Source of the DNA: Proteobacteria bacterium ST_bin11
Lineage (GTDB): Bacteria > Pseudomonadota > Gammaproteobacteria > Methylococcales > Methylomonadaceae
Length of the DNA: 64,000 bases
Assembly: GCA_002083615.1 (NCBI GenBank)
Contig: MSXO01000053.1
Location: 38,626-102,625 of the forward strand
Direction: 5' to 3'
Positions 27,729-35,841 of the stretch are shown one piece after another; positions within the stretch are counted from its first letter, which is position 1; every line of letters starts with the position of its first letter. The position numbers and the translations under genes were made by a program. The notes beneath the pieces are model-generated. The model was not told where the DNA came from. It worked only from the letters and a program-made list of their open reading frames with translations, and made no database searches.

Positions 27729-28174
27729 TGATCAGCGTTATCCAGCGCGTGACCGAAGCCAAAGTCACGGTAAGCAGTACAGACATCGGCGTGATAGGCA
27801 CCGGAATTATGGCGCTAGTAGCGGTCGAGAAAACCGACACACCCAAGCTAGCAGACCGTCTGCTAGAGCGTATTTTGAATTACCGAATCTTTGCCGACGC
27901 GGAGGAGAAGATGAATCTGAGTTTGCGCGATATTCAAGGTGGTCTGCTATTAGTGCCGCAATTTACCTTGGCGGCCAACACCGATACCGGCAATCGGCCC
28001 AGCTTTGCTTCGGCGGCCCCGCCGGAAATGGGCCGCGAATTATTCGGATATTTGCAAACGCGCGCGCTGGAAATCTACCCGACCTGCCAGTTCGGCGCGT
28101 TCGGGGCGGACATGCAAGTGGCATTAATCAACAACGGACCGGTGACTTTTACCTTGCGTTGCCAGGCAAAGTAA
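27728..28174 (+). CDS. dtd: D-aminoacyl-tRNA deacylase
   Basis: Removes D-amino acids (and glycine) mischarged on tRNA. The 148-aa protein opens MISVIQRVTEAKVTV and has the two active-site motifs in family form, PQFTLAANTDTGNRP and the cross-subunit Gly-Pro in INNGPVTF. The start codon shares one base with the preceding stop (TAATG), so it is tightly coupled. Confidence 0.95.
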   Translation: MISVIQRVTEAKVTVSSTDIGVIGTGIMALVAVEKTDTPKLADRLLERILNYRIFADAEEKMNLSLRDIQGGLLLVPQFTLAANTDTGNRPSFASAAPPEMGRELFGYLQTRALEIYPTCQFGAFGADMQVALINNGPVTFTLRCQAK

Positions 28175-28502
28175 TATTTCTGGGGCTTTGAATACGAGGT
28201 TCCCCCCTTTTTTGCTGCGGGACACGAGTGCAAATGCGCACATTTGCATAGAGACCGGAAATTATTCACCCAGCCTATAGAATGAAATTATCGAAGGCTA
28301 TGCGACTCTGGCTTCAACAAGTTCAATACTTACAGCATAGCTTTAGCGCTTGCTGAACCTGAGGCTGTTGGCGGGTTCTCAACGACTTAACTCCAGCCTT
28401 TAGCGCTTAAATAAACTGTGTTAAATAACACAATTTTGTTTGCCTAACGCACACCTTACCCCTACAATTGCGAAACCTTAATTACCAAACGAGAAGTATC
28501 TT
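28175..28502. other. Intergenic stretch before the Cys/His-rich lipoprotein
   Basis: About 330 bases without a supportable gene. The last 100 bases are AT-rich and contain GAGAAGT shortly before the next ATG, so the promoter of the lipoprotein gene probably lies here. No operator was recognised. Confidence 0.4.
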
Positions 28503-29072
28503 ATGAAAATTCAACATTTGCTATTCGCCTTAAGCTTGCCTGTTTTGTTAAGCCTGACAGGCTGCGAATCGGCAAAACCGGTCGAAGCAACTGCTGAGCC
28601 TGCAGTAGTGACGCCTGTGACTGCAGCGCCGACTGAAACCCCTACCCCAACAGCCGCACCAGCGGCCATGACGCCAGAACACTGCGCTAAACATAAAGCT
28701 GACGCTGCTCCTGCGCATGATTGCGTCGAGCATTGCGCTAAACACAAAGGTAAAAAAGGCAAAGCCTGTTTGAAACATTGCGCCGATAAAGCTGCGGCAG
28801 AACACGATTGCACAAAACATTGCGCTGATCACCCAGGTGCTAAAGACAAAGTCTGCGCCCAACATTGCGCGCAAGACGCCAACGCCAGCGCCCACCAATG
28901 CGGCACAGAACATTGCGCACATCACGAAGCAGCTGCCGCAGCCAATTGCAGCAGCCAGCATTGCGCCCATCACAAAGATGGCGCAGCGCATGAGTGCAGC
29001 GCGGATCATTGCAAAAAACACGGCGGCGACATGGCCGATTGCTGCGGCTCCGCGCATAAATGCGATAAATAA
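28503..29072 (+). CDS. Lipoprotein with repeated Cys/His (HCA) motifs
   Basis: Predicted lipoprotein of 189 aa: signal peptide with lipobox LSLTGC (Cys21), an Ala/Pro/Thr-rich linker (about 25-55), then about 130 residues in which the unit C-x(2-4)-H-C-A-x-H recurs about eight times (EHCAKH, KHCADH, QHCAQD, EHCAHH, QHCAHH, DHCKKH). Alternating Cys and His in this spacing suggests binding of soft metals such as copper or zinc. Copper handling would suit a methanotroph. No enzymatic domain is seen. I know no named family. Confidence 0.8.
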   Translation: MKIQHLLFALSLPVLLSLTGCESAKPVEATAEPAVVTPVTAAPTETPTPTAAPAAMTPEHCAKHKADAAPAHDCVEHCAKHKGKKGKACLKHCADKAAAEHDCTKHCADHPGAKDKVCAQHCAQDANASAHQCGTEHCAHHEAAAAANCSSQHCAHHKDGAAHECSADHCKKHGGDMADCCGSAHKCDK

Positions 29073-29449
29073 TTCTAACGTGCTACCGCTGCGGGCTTAA
29101 CTGCGGCGGCTCCATCATCCTCAGTTAAGTCCAATCGCAATCATTCACCACGAAGCAGAACAATCCCTCTCCAGCAGGAGAGGGATGAATTTCTGCAGGA
29201 GTGATCAGAGTTTTTCCATTCGCTGAATAGTTACGCCCTATCAAACAAATCCAGCTCACAGTGCTTATCTTGGCCTTATCGAAAACTGCAATACCGCGCT
29301 TCTGCAGATTTCTTAAGTTTTACTCCCCGTTTAGCCAACAGTCGAAAAGCATCATCTTTTAGATTGCCGACTAGCTTATTATTGAGATAAATTCTCTGCT
29401 TAGGCCATTTCGGGCCGCAATAGTTTTTTATTCAGCAATAGAGGACCAT
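29073..29449. other. Intergenic stretch with a 10-bp hairpin
   Basis: About 375 bases with no gene seen. A perfect hairpin lies at 29163-29186 (ATCCCTCTCC, loop AGCA, GGAGAGGGAT) with no T-run. It resembles the dispersed palindromes elsewhere in the window and may end transcription of the lipoprotein gene. Confidence 0.5.
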
Positions 29450-29962
29450 ATGGCCGAATCGAATCAAAATCCCGCAATCGCCGCCGCAATCATTGGGGTA
29501 ATCGGCTCGATCAGCGTCGCCATCATTACGAACTGGGATAAATTGACCGGCCAGCAAAAAACCGCCGAATCCCCCCCGGTGCAACAAATCGTTACCGCAG
29601 CTTATCCGCCGCTCGAGAAGACAAAACCCGCAGTAGTCGAATCTCCGCCGGTGATCGACATCAGCGGCGATTGGTATAACCCCGCCGCGCCGACCGCCGG
29701 GGGTACCCACATCGACCAAGAGAGCGATAGTTTTGAATTCGAGGGGTGGGGAACGTTGGCGCAAGGCATAAGCTACACATCAAAGGGCACTGGCAATCTG
29801 ATCGCCAAAACCTTGACTTACGATTACACCGCACAGTACCAGAACGGTTGGGTATCGAAGGGCAATTGTACTGGCACGGTAACGCCAAACGGCGCAAAGA
29901 TCACCGCGACTTGCACCGACACCATCATGGGCACCTATGTATCCACAGGCGTCCGGCAATAA
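29450..29962 (+). CDS. Hypothetical membrane-anchored protein
   Basis: Protein of 170 aa with one N-terminal hydrophobic segment (about 8-27, AIAAAIIGVIGSISVAII), a Pro-rich linker, then a small beta-rich domain (ISGDWYNPAAPTAGG to the end) that looks like a lipocalin-style or domain-of-unknown-function barrel. GAGGA lies a few bases before the ATG. The pattern of ISG-W near the domain start is shared with the protein at 38637. Function unknown. Confidence 0.65.
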   Translation: MAESNQNPAIAAAIIGVIGSISVAIITNWDKLTGQQKTAESPPVQQIVTAAYPPLEKTKPAVVESPPVIDISGDWYNPAAPTAGGTHIDQESDSFEFEGWGTLAQGISYTSKGTGNLIAKTLTYDYTAQYQNGWVSKGNCTGTVTPNGAKITATCTDTIMGTYVSTGVRQ

Positions 29963-30113
29963 GTTTTAGCCAACGTATTTAAGCATTCGCCGACCAATTG
30001 GTGAAGACATTCAGGAGCCGAGTTAATAAGCGGTTAAATCCAGTTTAACTCGCGGATCAGTCTAAACTTGTCAAACCGCTCTTTGACGTTTCTACTGAAA
30101 ATGGATACCGCTT

Positions 30114-32144
30114 ATGTCTGACAATCTTGGTAATGAGTTTGGAACCCAGGATTTTTCCTTACGCAAACTATTGACTGGGTTGACAGCCACGGTGGCTGTG
30201 CTGCTGGTCGCCGGCAATGTATTTGTTTGGGTCAGCCACGAGGCTCTAGTCACTGCGGAAACCGAAAATCAGCGTCTGATCAACGCCACATTGGCGTTTA
30301 AAAATGTTCGCTATCATGTGGTGCAAGTTCAGCAATTTCTAACCGATGCGTCGGCGGTGGGCGAAAACGATTACGGTGACGCCTTGGCAGAAAAAGCCGC
30401 AGCGCATGCCGAACTAAGGAGTGTCTTAGCTATCATGCCGGACATGACACTAGCGATTAACGACGCCGATAACGCCGTAGGAGAACTTTATAATACCGGC
30501 GAACGCATGGCGAACGCCTATTTCCTCGAGGGTCGCGAAGCCGGCAACCTAATCATGAAAGCCCCGCAAGATGGCTTCGACGCGGCTTCGGAAATTCTGG
30601 CCAATAAACTCAATCAACTTGCCGCCACATTGGAACAACAAGTCAATGCGGCTTCCCAGCAAAAAAGCCAAATGCAAAGGCAAATGTTTGCGGTCAGTGC
30701 CTCGGTTGCCGGACTGGCTTTGTTGTTGATAGTGGCCGCTAACATCTGGCTGACTCGAAAGCTATTTGCCGTGCTCGGTGGCGAACCAAGCTACGCGTCG
30801 AAAATTGCCGGCAGTATCGCCAAGGGTCAGCTAGACATAAACGTGGCCACCGAGAAAAACGATAGCACCAGTCTACTGGCAATCATGAAAATGATGGGCC
30901 AAGAGCTGACCAATCATATGCGGCAGATCAACGCGGTTAGCAAGCAAATCGGTCAGTCTTCTTATCAAATATCTAATATTTCCGGCGGCATTTCGAATGC
31001 CAACCGCTCCGAACAGGCCCGTTCTTCCGAGGTAAAAACTGCTACCGAACAATTACGTAACACTACCGAAGAAGTCGAACGCTTTTCGGTTGAGATCCGC
31101 CGACGCACCCAGGAGACCCAAAATACCGCGCAAAGAGGCATTGTCGCTGTGAACGAGAATCTTGATGAAATGCGCCGGGTAGTGAATGAAGTGGAAAGCG
31201 CGGAAGCTAAAACCATCGCGCTGCGCCAAGCGAATCGGCAGATTCAAGACATTACCACCACCATCCGCAACATCACTGAACAAACCAATCTATTGGCCTT
31301 GAACGCCGCCATCGAAGCCGCCAGAGCCGGAGAATACGGGAGAGGCTTTGCAGTGGTAGCCGATGAAGTGCGGAAACTGGCGCAAAACGCCTCCAGCGCT
31401 ACCGCCGAAATCGCCAGCATTATCGGCGAACTAACCAAAATCATCGAAGAAAACACGCAGGCAATGGGCTCCATCATCCAGACCACCAAACAAGGCATGG
31501 AAAAAGCAGAAATCACTAGCTTGGTCATAAACGAGATTGTCGGCCAAATAGAAGAAAATGCGGACACCGCACAACAAATTTCCACTGTCGCTCAAGATCA
31601 ATTGGGCAATGTCAACGAGTTGCAAGTGAGAGTAAAGGCCTTGTTTGAGGCGCTGGGCCAAAACGAGTCCAAGGTGGACATCACCCGGACTATCAGCGAC
31701 GATCTTTATGTGGTTACCGAGAAAATGCGAGCCATGCTGGAACAGTTTAGCTTTGACGCGCATCGGGCTACGGCACCCGCCCTAAACGAGAATCGCAAAT
31801 TTCCGCGCAGCAGTCATTATTTGCTGGCCCATATCGAAATAGCCGATTTAATACTAGACGGCGTTACAGCCGATTTCAGTATGTCAGGTGCCTGTTTGCG
31901 TCTGCCGATGAAGCTGCCCTGCCCGCTGAACAGCTCCATCACCATTCAACTTCGCATCCCCTACGACAATATCGAGCAATATGAGACCCAACTGCCACTT
32001 GAGCTATTAAGCACAGTCGTTTGGTACAAGCCTGTCGATGGAGGACACCACTACGGTGTCAAATTCAACGAATTCATGTCCCCGGAAGCCGCGCAGAGCT
32101 TAAAAGCCTGTTTCGCCTTTTTTAACCAGGCAGCGACCTATTAA
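30114..32144 (+). CDS. Methyl-accepting chemotaxis protein with C-terminal PilZ domain
   Basis: Chemoreceptor of 676 aa. Membrane segments lie at about 18-40 and 190-213 around a helical periplasmic sensor. The signalling coiled coil has NLLALNAAIEAARAGEYGRG and ADEVRKLAQNASSATAEI. The last 110 residues are a PilZ domain with both c-di-GMP motifs, RKFPR (RxxxR) and DFSMSG (D/N-x-S-x-x-G). It should therefore answer both a periplasmic signal and c-di-GMP. It stands alone, without che genes beside it. Confidence 0.9.
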   Translation: MSDNLGNEFGTQDFSLRKLLTGLTATVAVLLVAGNVFVWVSHEALVTAETENQRLINATLAFKNVRYHVVQVQQFLTDASAVGENDYGDALAEKAAAHAELRSVLAIMPDMTLAINDADNAVGELYNTGERMANAYFLEGREAGNLIMKAPQDGFDAASEILANKLNQLAATLEQQVNAASQQKSQMQRQMFAVSASVAGLALLLIVAANIWLTRKLFAVLGGEPSYASKIAGSIAKGQLDINVATEKNDSTSLLAIMKMMGQELTNHMRQINAVSKQIGQSSYQISNISGGISNANRSEQARSSEVKTATEQLRNTTEEVERFSVEIRRRTQETQNTAQRGIVAVNENLDEMRRVVNEVESAEAKTIALRQANRQIQDITTTIRNITEQTNLLALNAAIEAARAGEYGRGFAVVADEVRKLAQNASSATAEIASIIGELTKIIEENTQAMGSIIQTTKQGMEKAEITSLVINEIVGQIEENADTAQQISTVAQDQLGNVNELQVRVKALFEALGQNESKVDITRTISDDLYVVTEKMRAMLEQFSFDAHRATAPALNENRKFPRSSHYLLAHIEIADLILDGVTADFSMSGACLRLPMKLPCPLNSSITIQLRIPYDNIEQYETQLPLELLSTVVWYKPVDGGHHYGVKFNEFMSPEAAQSLKACFAFFNQAATY

Positions 32145-32191
32145 CACAGATTGAAAATACTCGGCCCACCAACGCAAACCATCTCATTAGT

Positions 32192-32548
32192 TCAATCAAA
32201 GGCGTTGCAACACGGACATTTCCAGTCAACATCCGCTGGCCGTGTCGGGTGTACGTGATTCAGCAGTTTTTTCGATCCGCCGAAATCATGGTAATTTCGG
32301 CAGACTTTTTCAAAAGCGGCCTTCGGCGATGCCGCATAACTGAATTTAAATTTGGGATACCTGCCAACATGCTGCTTCAAACGAGCGTTCAAGTCGGTTT
32401 CGGAGCGACCGACGTATTTGACGACAAATTTATTGGTTTTTTGATTAATTATGCCCAAGGCATAGTTGCCCTCGGCACTTTCGGTGATTAATTCGTTGAT
32501 TTTGGCATTGCTCAAATCGTAAGCCCCTTGCATGTCAAGTGAAGCCAT
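32192..32548 (-). CDS. GIY-YIG-like small protein
   Basis: Protein of 118 aa. GNYALGIINQKTNKF followed by VKYVGRSETDLNARLKQH fits the GIY-YIG nuclease core in a divergent form (the first motif is Y-A-L-G, the second Y-V-G-R). The conserved arginine is present. The C-terminus has a CPCC cluster (WKCPCCNAF), perhaps a small metal site. It may be a stand-alone nuclease or a degenerate relative. A GAGGACAC site precedes the ATG. Confidence 0.65.
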   Translation of the reverse strand: MASLDMQGAYDLSNAKINELITESAEGNYALGIINQKTNKFVVKYVGRSETDLNARLKQHVGRYPKFKFSYAASPKAAFEKVCRNYHDFGGSKKLLNHVHPTRPADVDWKCPCCNAFD

Positions 32549-32755
32549 GTGTCCTCCTGTAGCGTCTAGCTATTCTTATAATCAAGTCGTAGGTCTGGCA
32601 AATATGCCTGATCGCAAGATAATACTCCCATCTTGGCCAAGTATTGCTTTAATTATTACAAGTCTAGTGAGGGGCATTTGCCACAGGCTACACGACAGCA
32701 GCCAATTCAGCGCTTAGGTATACTGCATTTAGGGGTGTTTACACCAGGAGGCGTC

Positions 32756-33925
32756 ATGCATCGTTTGAGTAATTCAGGGTGTTTGATACCCATTTTTTGT
32801 TTATTACTAGCCCTTCCGGCCTATGGCAGCGAATGGTTAGTCGGCCCACAGCGCGCACTTAAACTGCCTAGCGCTGCCGCGAGACTGGCCAAAGACGGCG
32901 ATGTTGTCAGTATCGACGCCGGGCTTTATCAAGGCGATGTCGCCAGCTGGCCGCAGCAGCGGCTGACCATCCGCGGACTGGACGGCAGCGCCCATCTCGA
33001 CGCGCACGGCAATTCAGCGGAAGACAAAGCGATCTGGGTGTTAAAGGGTAACGACATCGTCATTGAGAATATAGAACTGTCCGGGGCCACGGTTCCTGCG
33101 CTTAACGGTGCAGGTATCCGCTTCGAAGGTACGAATCTGACCCTGAAAAACTGTCACTTCCATCATAACCAGATGGGCATATTGACTGGCGTCAATCCAA
33201 ACAGCGATATTCTGATCGAAAACTCGGAGTTTAACGGCAATACCGTCGATTATCCGCGTTACGGCAAATTGGGCCATAACATCTACATCGGCAACATTCG
33301 GCGCTTTACGTTGCAAGCATCCTATGTTCACGATGCGGGCACCGGCCATAATGTCAAATCGCGGGCTCGGGAAAACTACCTGCTTTACAACCGCATCACC
33401 GACGAACATAACGGTTCCAGTTATCTGGTTGATCTTCCCGATGGCGGCGCTGCTTACTTGATCGGTAATCTGTTTCATCAAGGCGCGAACACTGAAAATG
33501 CCGCAATGTTGGCGTTTGCTGCCGAGCATAATCAAAGCCAGCCCAACCAACAGCTTTATCTGGTGAATAACACCTTCGTCAACGATTACCCCGGCGGAGC
33601 CTTTTTGCATAATCACAGCATAGTGACCGCCATGTTATTCAATAATCTATTGATTGGCACAGCTACTGAGTTAATCGGCCCGCACCAACAAAACCACGAC
33701 CTAAAAGCGCCAGCCGACCAACTAAGCAATCCGGGAAGTTATGATTATCGGCTGGTCGCGGGTGCGTCGGCAATCGACAAAGGCATCCCAGCCGGATTCG
33801 CCGCCAATGGATTTCCGCTAAATCCGCAATTTGTCTACCGCCATCCGCGCGGAAGCGAAAAACGCCGGCAACAAGGGCTGATAGACGTAGGTGCCTATGA
33901 ATTTATCGATCAGCCACCAGATTAG
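32756..33925 (+). CDS. Secreted right-handed beta-helix protein
   Basis: Exported protein of 389 aa. Signal peptide about 1-24 (ending LPAYG), then repeated short beta-strand turns (NDIVIENIEL, TNLTLKNCHFHHN, SDILIENSEF, NNTFVND) typical of parallel beta-helix proteins of the pectate-lyase/DUF1565 type. No sure catalytic residues. It may bind or cleave an acidic polysaccharide. The frame opens upstream at 32633, but the ATG at 32756 has AGGAGG five bases before it and starts the signal peptide. Confidence 0.82.
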   Translation: MHRLSNSGCLIPIFCLLLALPAYGSEWLVGPQRALKLPSAAARLAKDGDVVSIDAGLYQGDVASWPQQRLTIRGLDGSAHLDAHGNSAEDKAIWVLKGNDIVIENIELSGATVPALNGAGIRFEGTNLTLKNCHFHHNQMGILTGVNPNSDILIENSEFNGNTVDYPRYGKLGHNIYIGNIRRFTLQASYVHDAGTGHNVKSRARENYLLYNRITDEHNGSSYLVDLPDGGAAYLIGNLFHQGANTENAAMLAFAAEHNQSQPNQQLYLVNNTFVNDYPGGAFLHNHSIVTAMLFNNLLIGTATELIGPHQQNHDLKAPADQLSNPGSYDYRLVAGASAIDKGIPAGFAANGFPLNPQFVYRHPRGSEKRRQQGLIDVGAYEFIDQPPD

Positions 33926-33928
33926 GTG

Positions 33929-34057
33929 TCAGCCAAACAAGGCCAAGGCCTTTTTCAAGGTGGACCACACGCCCCAGCTCAGCGGAATAAGCACGTAAAG
34001 CCAAAATACCGCCAACAGCCAAGGACTGGAAGAATTATCGGATTGGGAGTTAGTCAT
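33929..34057 (-). CDS. Small membrane partner of the OFA transporter (42 aa)
   Basis: A 42-codon gene just downstream (18 bases) of the OFA-type transporter on the same strand. It has a polar start (MTNSQSDNSSSP), one membrane helix (WLLAVFWLYVLIPLSWGVW) and a short basic tail. Small single-helix proteins like this often accompany oxalate/formate-type MFS transporters and are annotated as a small subunit. Assignment rests on size, helix and position. Confidence 0.65.
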   Translation of the reverse strand: MTNSQSDNSSSPWLLAVFWLYVLIPLSWGVWSTLKKALALFG

Positions 34058-34075
34058 AGATTGCCGCTGCATTGC

Positions 34076-35470
34076 TTAATGTTCCGTTTCGTCGACGGGA
34101 TAAATACCGTCCAGTTCATCGAAATCGCCATGTTTCATGTGGTGCTTTTCGTGAACCGGGCGGATCGACAGATTGACGATAAAACCCACCACCAAGAGTC
34201 CCGCCATGATGTACATAGTCACGTTGTAGGCATCGGCCTTAGCCACGCCTTGCCCTATTTGATATTCCCGAATATAGTTGACCAAAACCGGGCCCAACAC
34301 GCCGGCGGTTGACCAGGCGGTCAGCAAGCGGCCATGGATGCCACCCACGAAGCGGGTACCGAAAATATCCGCGAGATAAGCCGGAATGGTGGCAAAACCG
34401 CCGCCATACATGCTCATAATCAAGGCATAGAGCAATACGAAGAGCAGCATATTGCCGGCCATGCCCATGCTGGGGATGGTGGCGTATAAACCGGCACCGA
34501 CCACAAAGAAAATGAAGTAGGTATGTTTGCGGCCAAGAAAGTCCGAAGCCGACGACCAGAAAAACCGCCCACCCATATTGAATAAACTCAGCAAACCGAC
34601 GAAGCCGGCTGCTGAAGCCGCTGTAACCGAGCCTTTGAACATTTCTTGGATCATCACCGAGGCTTGCCCCAATACGCCGATCCCAGCCGTAACGTTCAGA
34701 CACAAAACCAACCAAAGCAAATAGAACTGCGGGGTTTTCAGGGCCTGGTCGATATGGACATGCTTATCGGTGATCATTTTGTTTTTTTGCACCGGCGGTG
34801 TCCATCCCGCAGGCTGCCAACTAGGCGGGGGAATGCGAATGGTCAGAGCGCCTATCATCATCGAACAAAAATACAGGCAACCCATCACCACAAAGGTTTG
34901 CGTAACCCCGACCGATTCGGCGGATTTAAAATAGTCCATCAGTAGCACAGACAAGGGTGCACCTATCATTGCTCCGCCGCCAAAACCCATAATGGCCATA
35001 CCGGTCGCCATGCCGCGCCGATCAGGAAACCATTTAATCAAAGTCGATACTGGCGACACATAGCCCAGCCCCAAACCGATGCCGCCGATGACCCCATATC
35101 CTAGATAAATCAGCCAGATTACGTGCAATTGCACACCCAGCGCCGAAATTAAAAACCCGCCGCCAAAACAACAGGCGGCGACGAACATGGTTAATCTGGG
35201 GCCGACTTTCTCTAACCACTTACCGCCAAACGCCGCCGACAAGCCCAAAAACACAATCGCCAGACTAAAAATCCAGCCTAAGGTGGTCAGCTTCCAATCG
35301 TCCGGGACAGAATTTGTGATGCCGATGACACGAGTCAACGGTTCGTTAAACACACTAAAGGCGTAAGCTTGGCCAATGCACAAGTGCACCGATAAGGCCG
35401 CAGGTGGCACCAGCCAGCGGCTATAACCCGGCTGGGCGACACTATGTTGTTTCGAAAAAAATCCAGGCAT
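34076..35470 (-). CDS. OFA-family MFS transporter (oxalate/formate antiporter type)
   Basis: Inner-membrane transporter of 464 aa with about 12 hydrophobic segments. The opening WLVPPAALSVHLCIGQAYAFSVF and the block STLIKWFPDRRGMATGMAIMGFGGGA are hallmarks of the OFA branch of the major facilitator superfamily. Substrate is probably a small monocarboxylate or dicarboxylate such as formate, oxalate or pyruvate, but the family is broad. The C-terminus is His-rich and acidic (HEKHHMKHGDFDEL). Confidence 0.87.
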   Translation of the reverse strand: MPGFFSKQHSVAQPGYSRWLVPPAALSVHLCIGQAYAFSVFNEPLTRVIGITNSVPDDWKLTTLGWIFSLAIVFLGLSAAFGGKWLEKVGPRLTMFVAACCFGGGFLISALGVQLHVIWLIYLGYGVIGGIGLGLGYVSPVSTLIKWFPDRRGMATGMAIMGFGGGAMIGAPLSVLLMDYFKSAESVGVTQTFVVMGCLYFCSMMIGALTIRIPPPSWQPAGWTPPVQKNKMITDKHVHIDQALKTPQFYLLWLVLCLNVTAGIGVLGQASVMIQEMFKGSVTAASAAGFVGLLSLFNMGGRFFWSSASDFLGRKHTYFIFFVVGAGLYATIPSMGMAGNMLLFVLLYALIMSMYGGGFATIPAYLADIFGTRFVGGIHGRLLTAWSTAGVLGPVLVNYIREYQIGQGVAKADAYNVTMYIMAGLLVVGFIVNLSIRPVHEKHHMKHGDFDELDGIYPVDETEH

Positions 35471-35841
35471 GCTTAATCACTAGTTATTGAATAATCGGCG
35501 TAGAAACCTCACGCCAAGGACGTTGGCATTTTAGCATTGCCGCGGACAACTCTTTAATTACAGTAACAAGCGCTCGCATTCTTGGCCCTGCCACTGAAGA
35601 TCGAGTCCGATTTTCGCCTTTTTTGCGTCGCTAACACGGCGACAATCCACCTGAGACCAAGTGATTTCACACATAACTATGACTTATTTAACATAGTTTA
35701 GTTACCCTCGAGTGATCCGAAGCATCGGGAACCCATTAGTTACAGCGACTTACTTGGGTGGTACATGACTTGCTAAGGTCTTGAAGCATTGAGTCGTCCC
35801 CACCCTAAAAACTATAAATTTCTAAACACTCGACTATACCC
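35471..35841. other. Promoter-containing intergenic region before the TonB receptor
   Basis: About 370 bases, divergent between the OFA transporter and the receptor gene, with no gene seen. It is AT-rich around 35660-35710. I looked for a Fur box and found no convincing 19-bp match, so iron control cannot be claimed from sequence. Confidence 0.4.

Noticed and set aside
28511..29057. Long minus-strand frames opposite the Cys/His lipoprotein
   Set aside because: Mirror frames of a repetitive coding region; the plus-strand gene has a lipobox and ribosome site.
35471..35841. Fur box upstream of the TonB receptor
   Set aside because: AT-rich palindromic words occur but none matches the consensus well enough.
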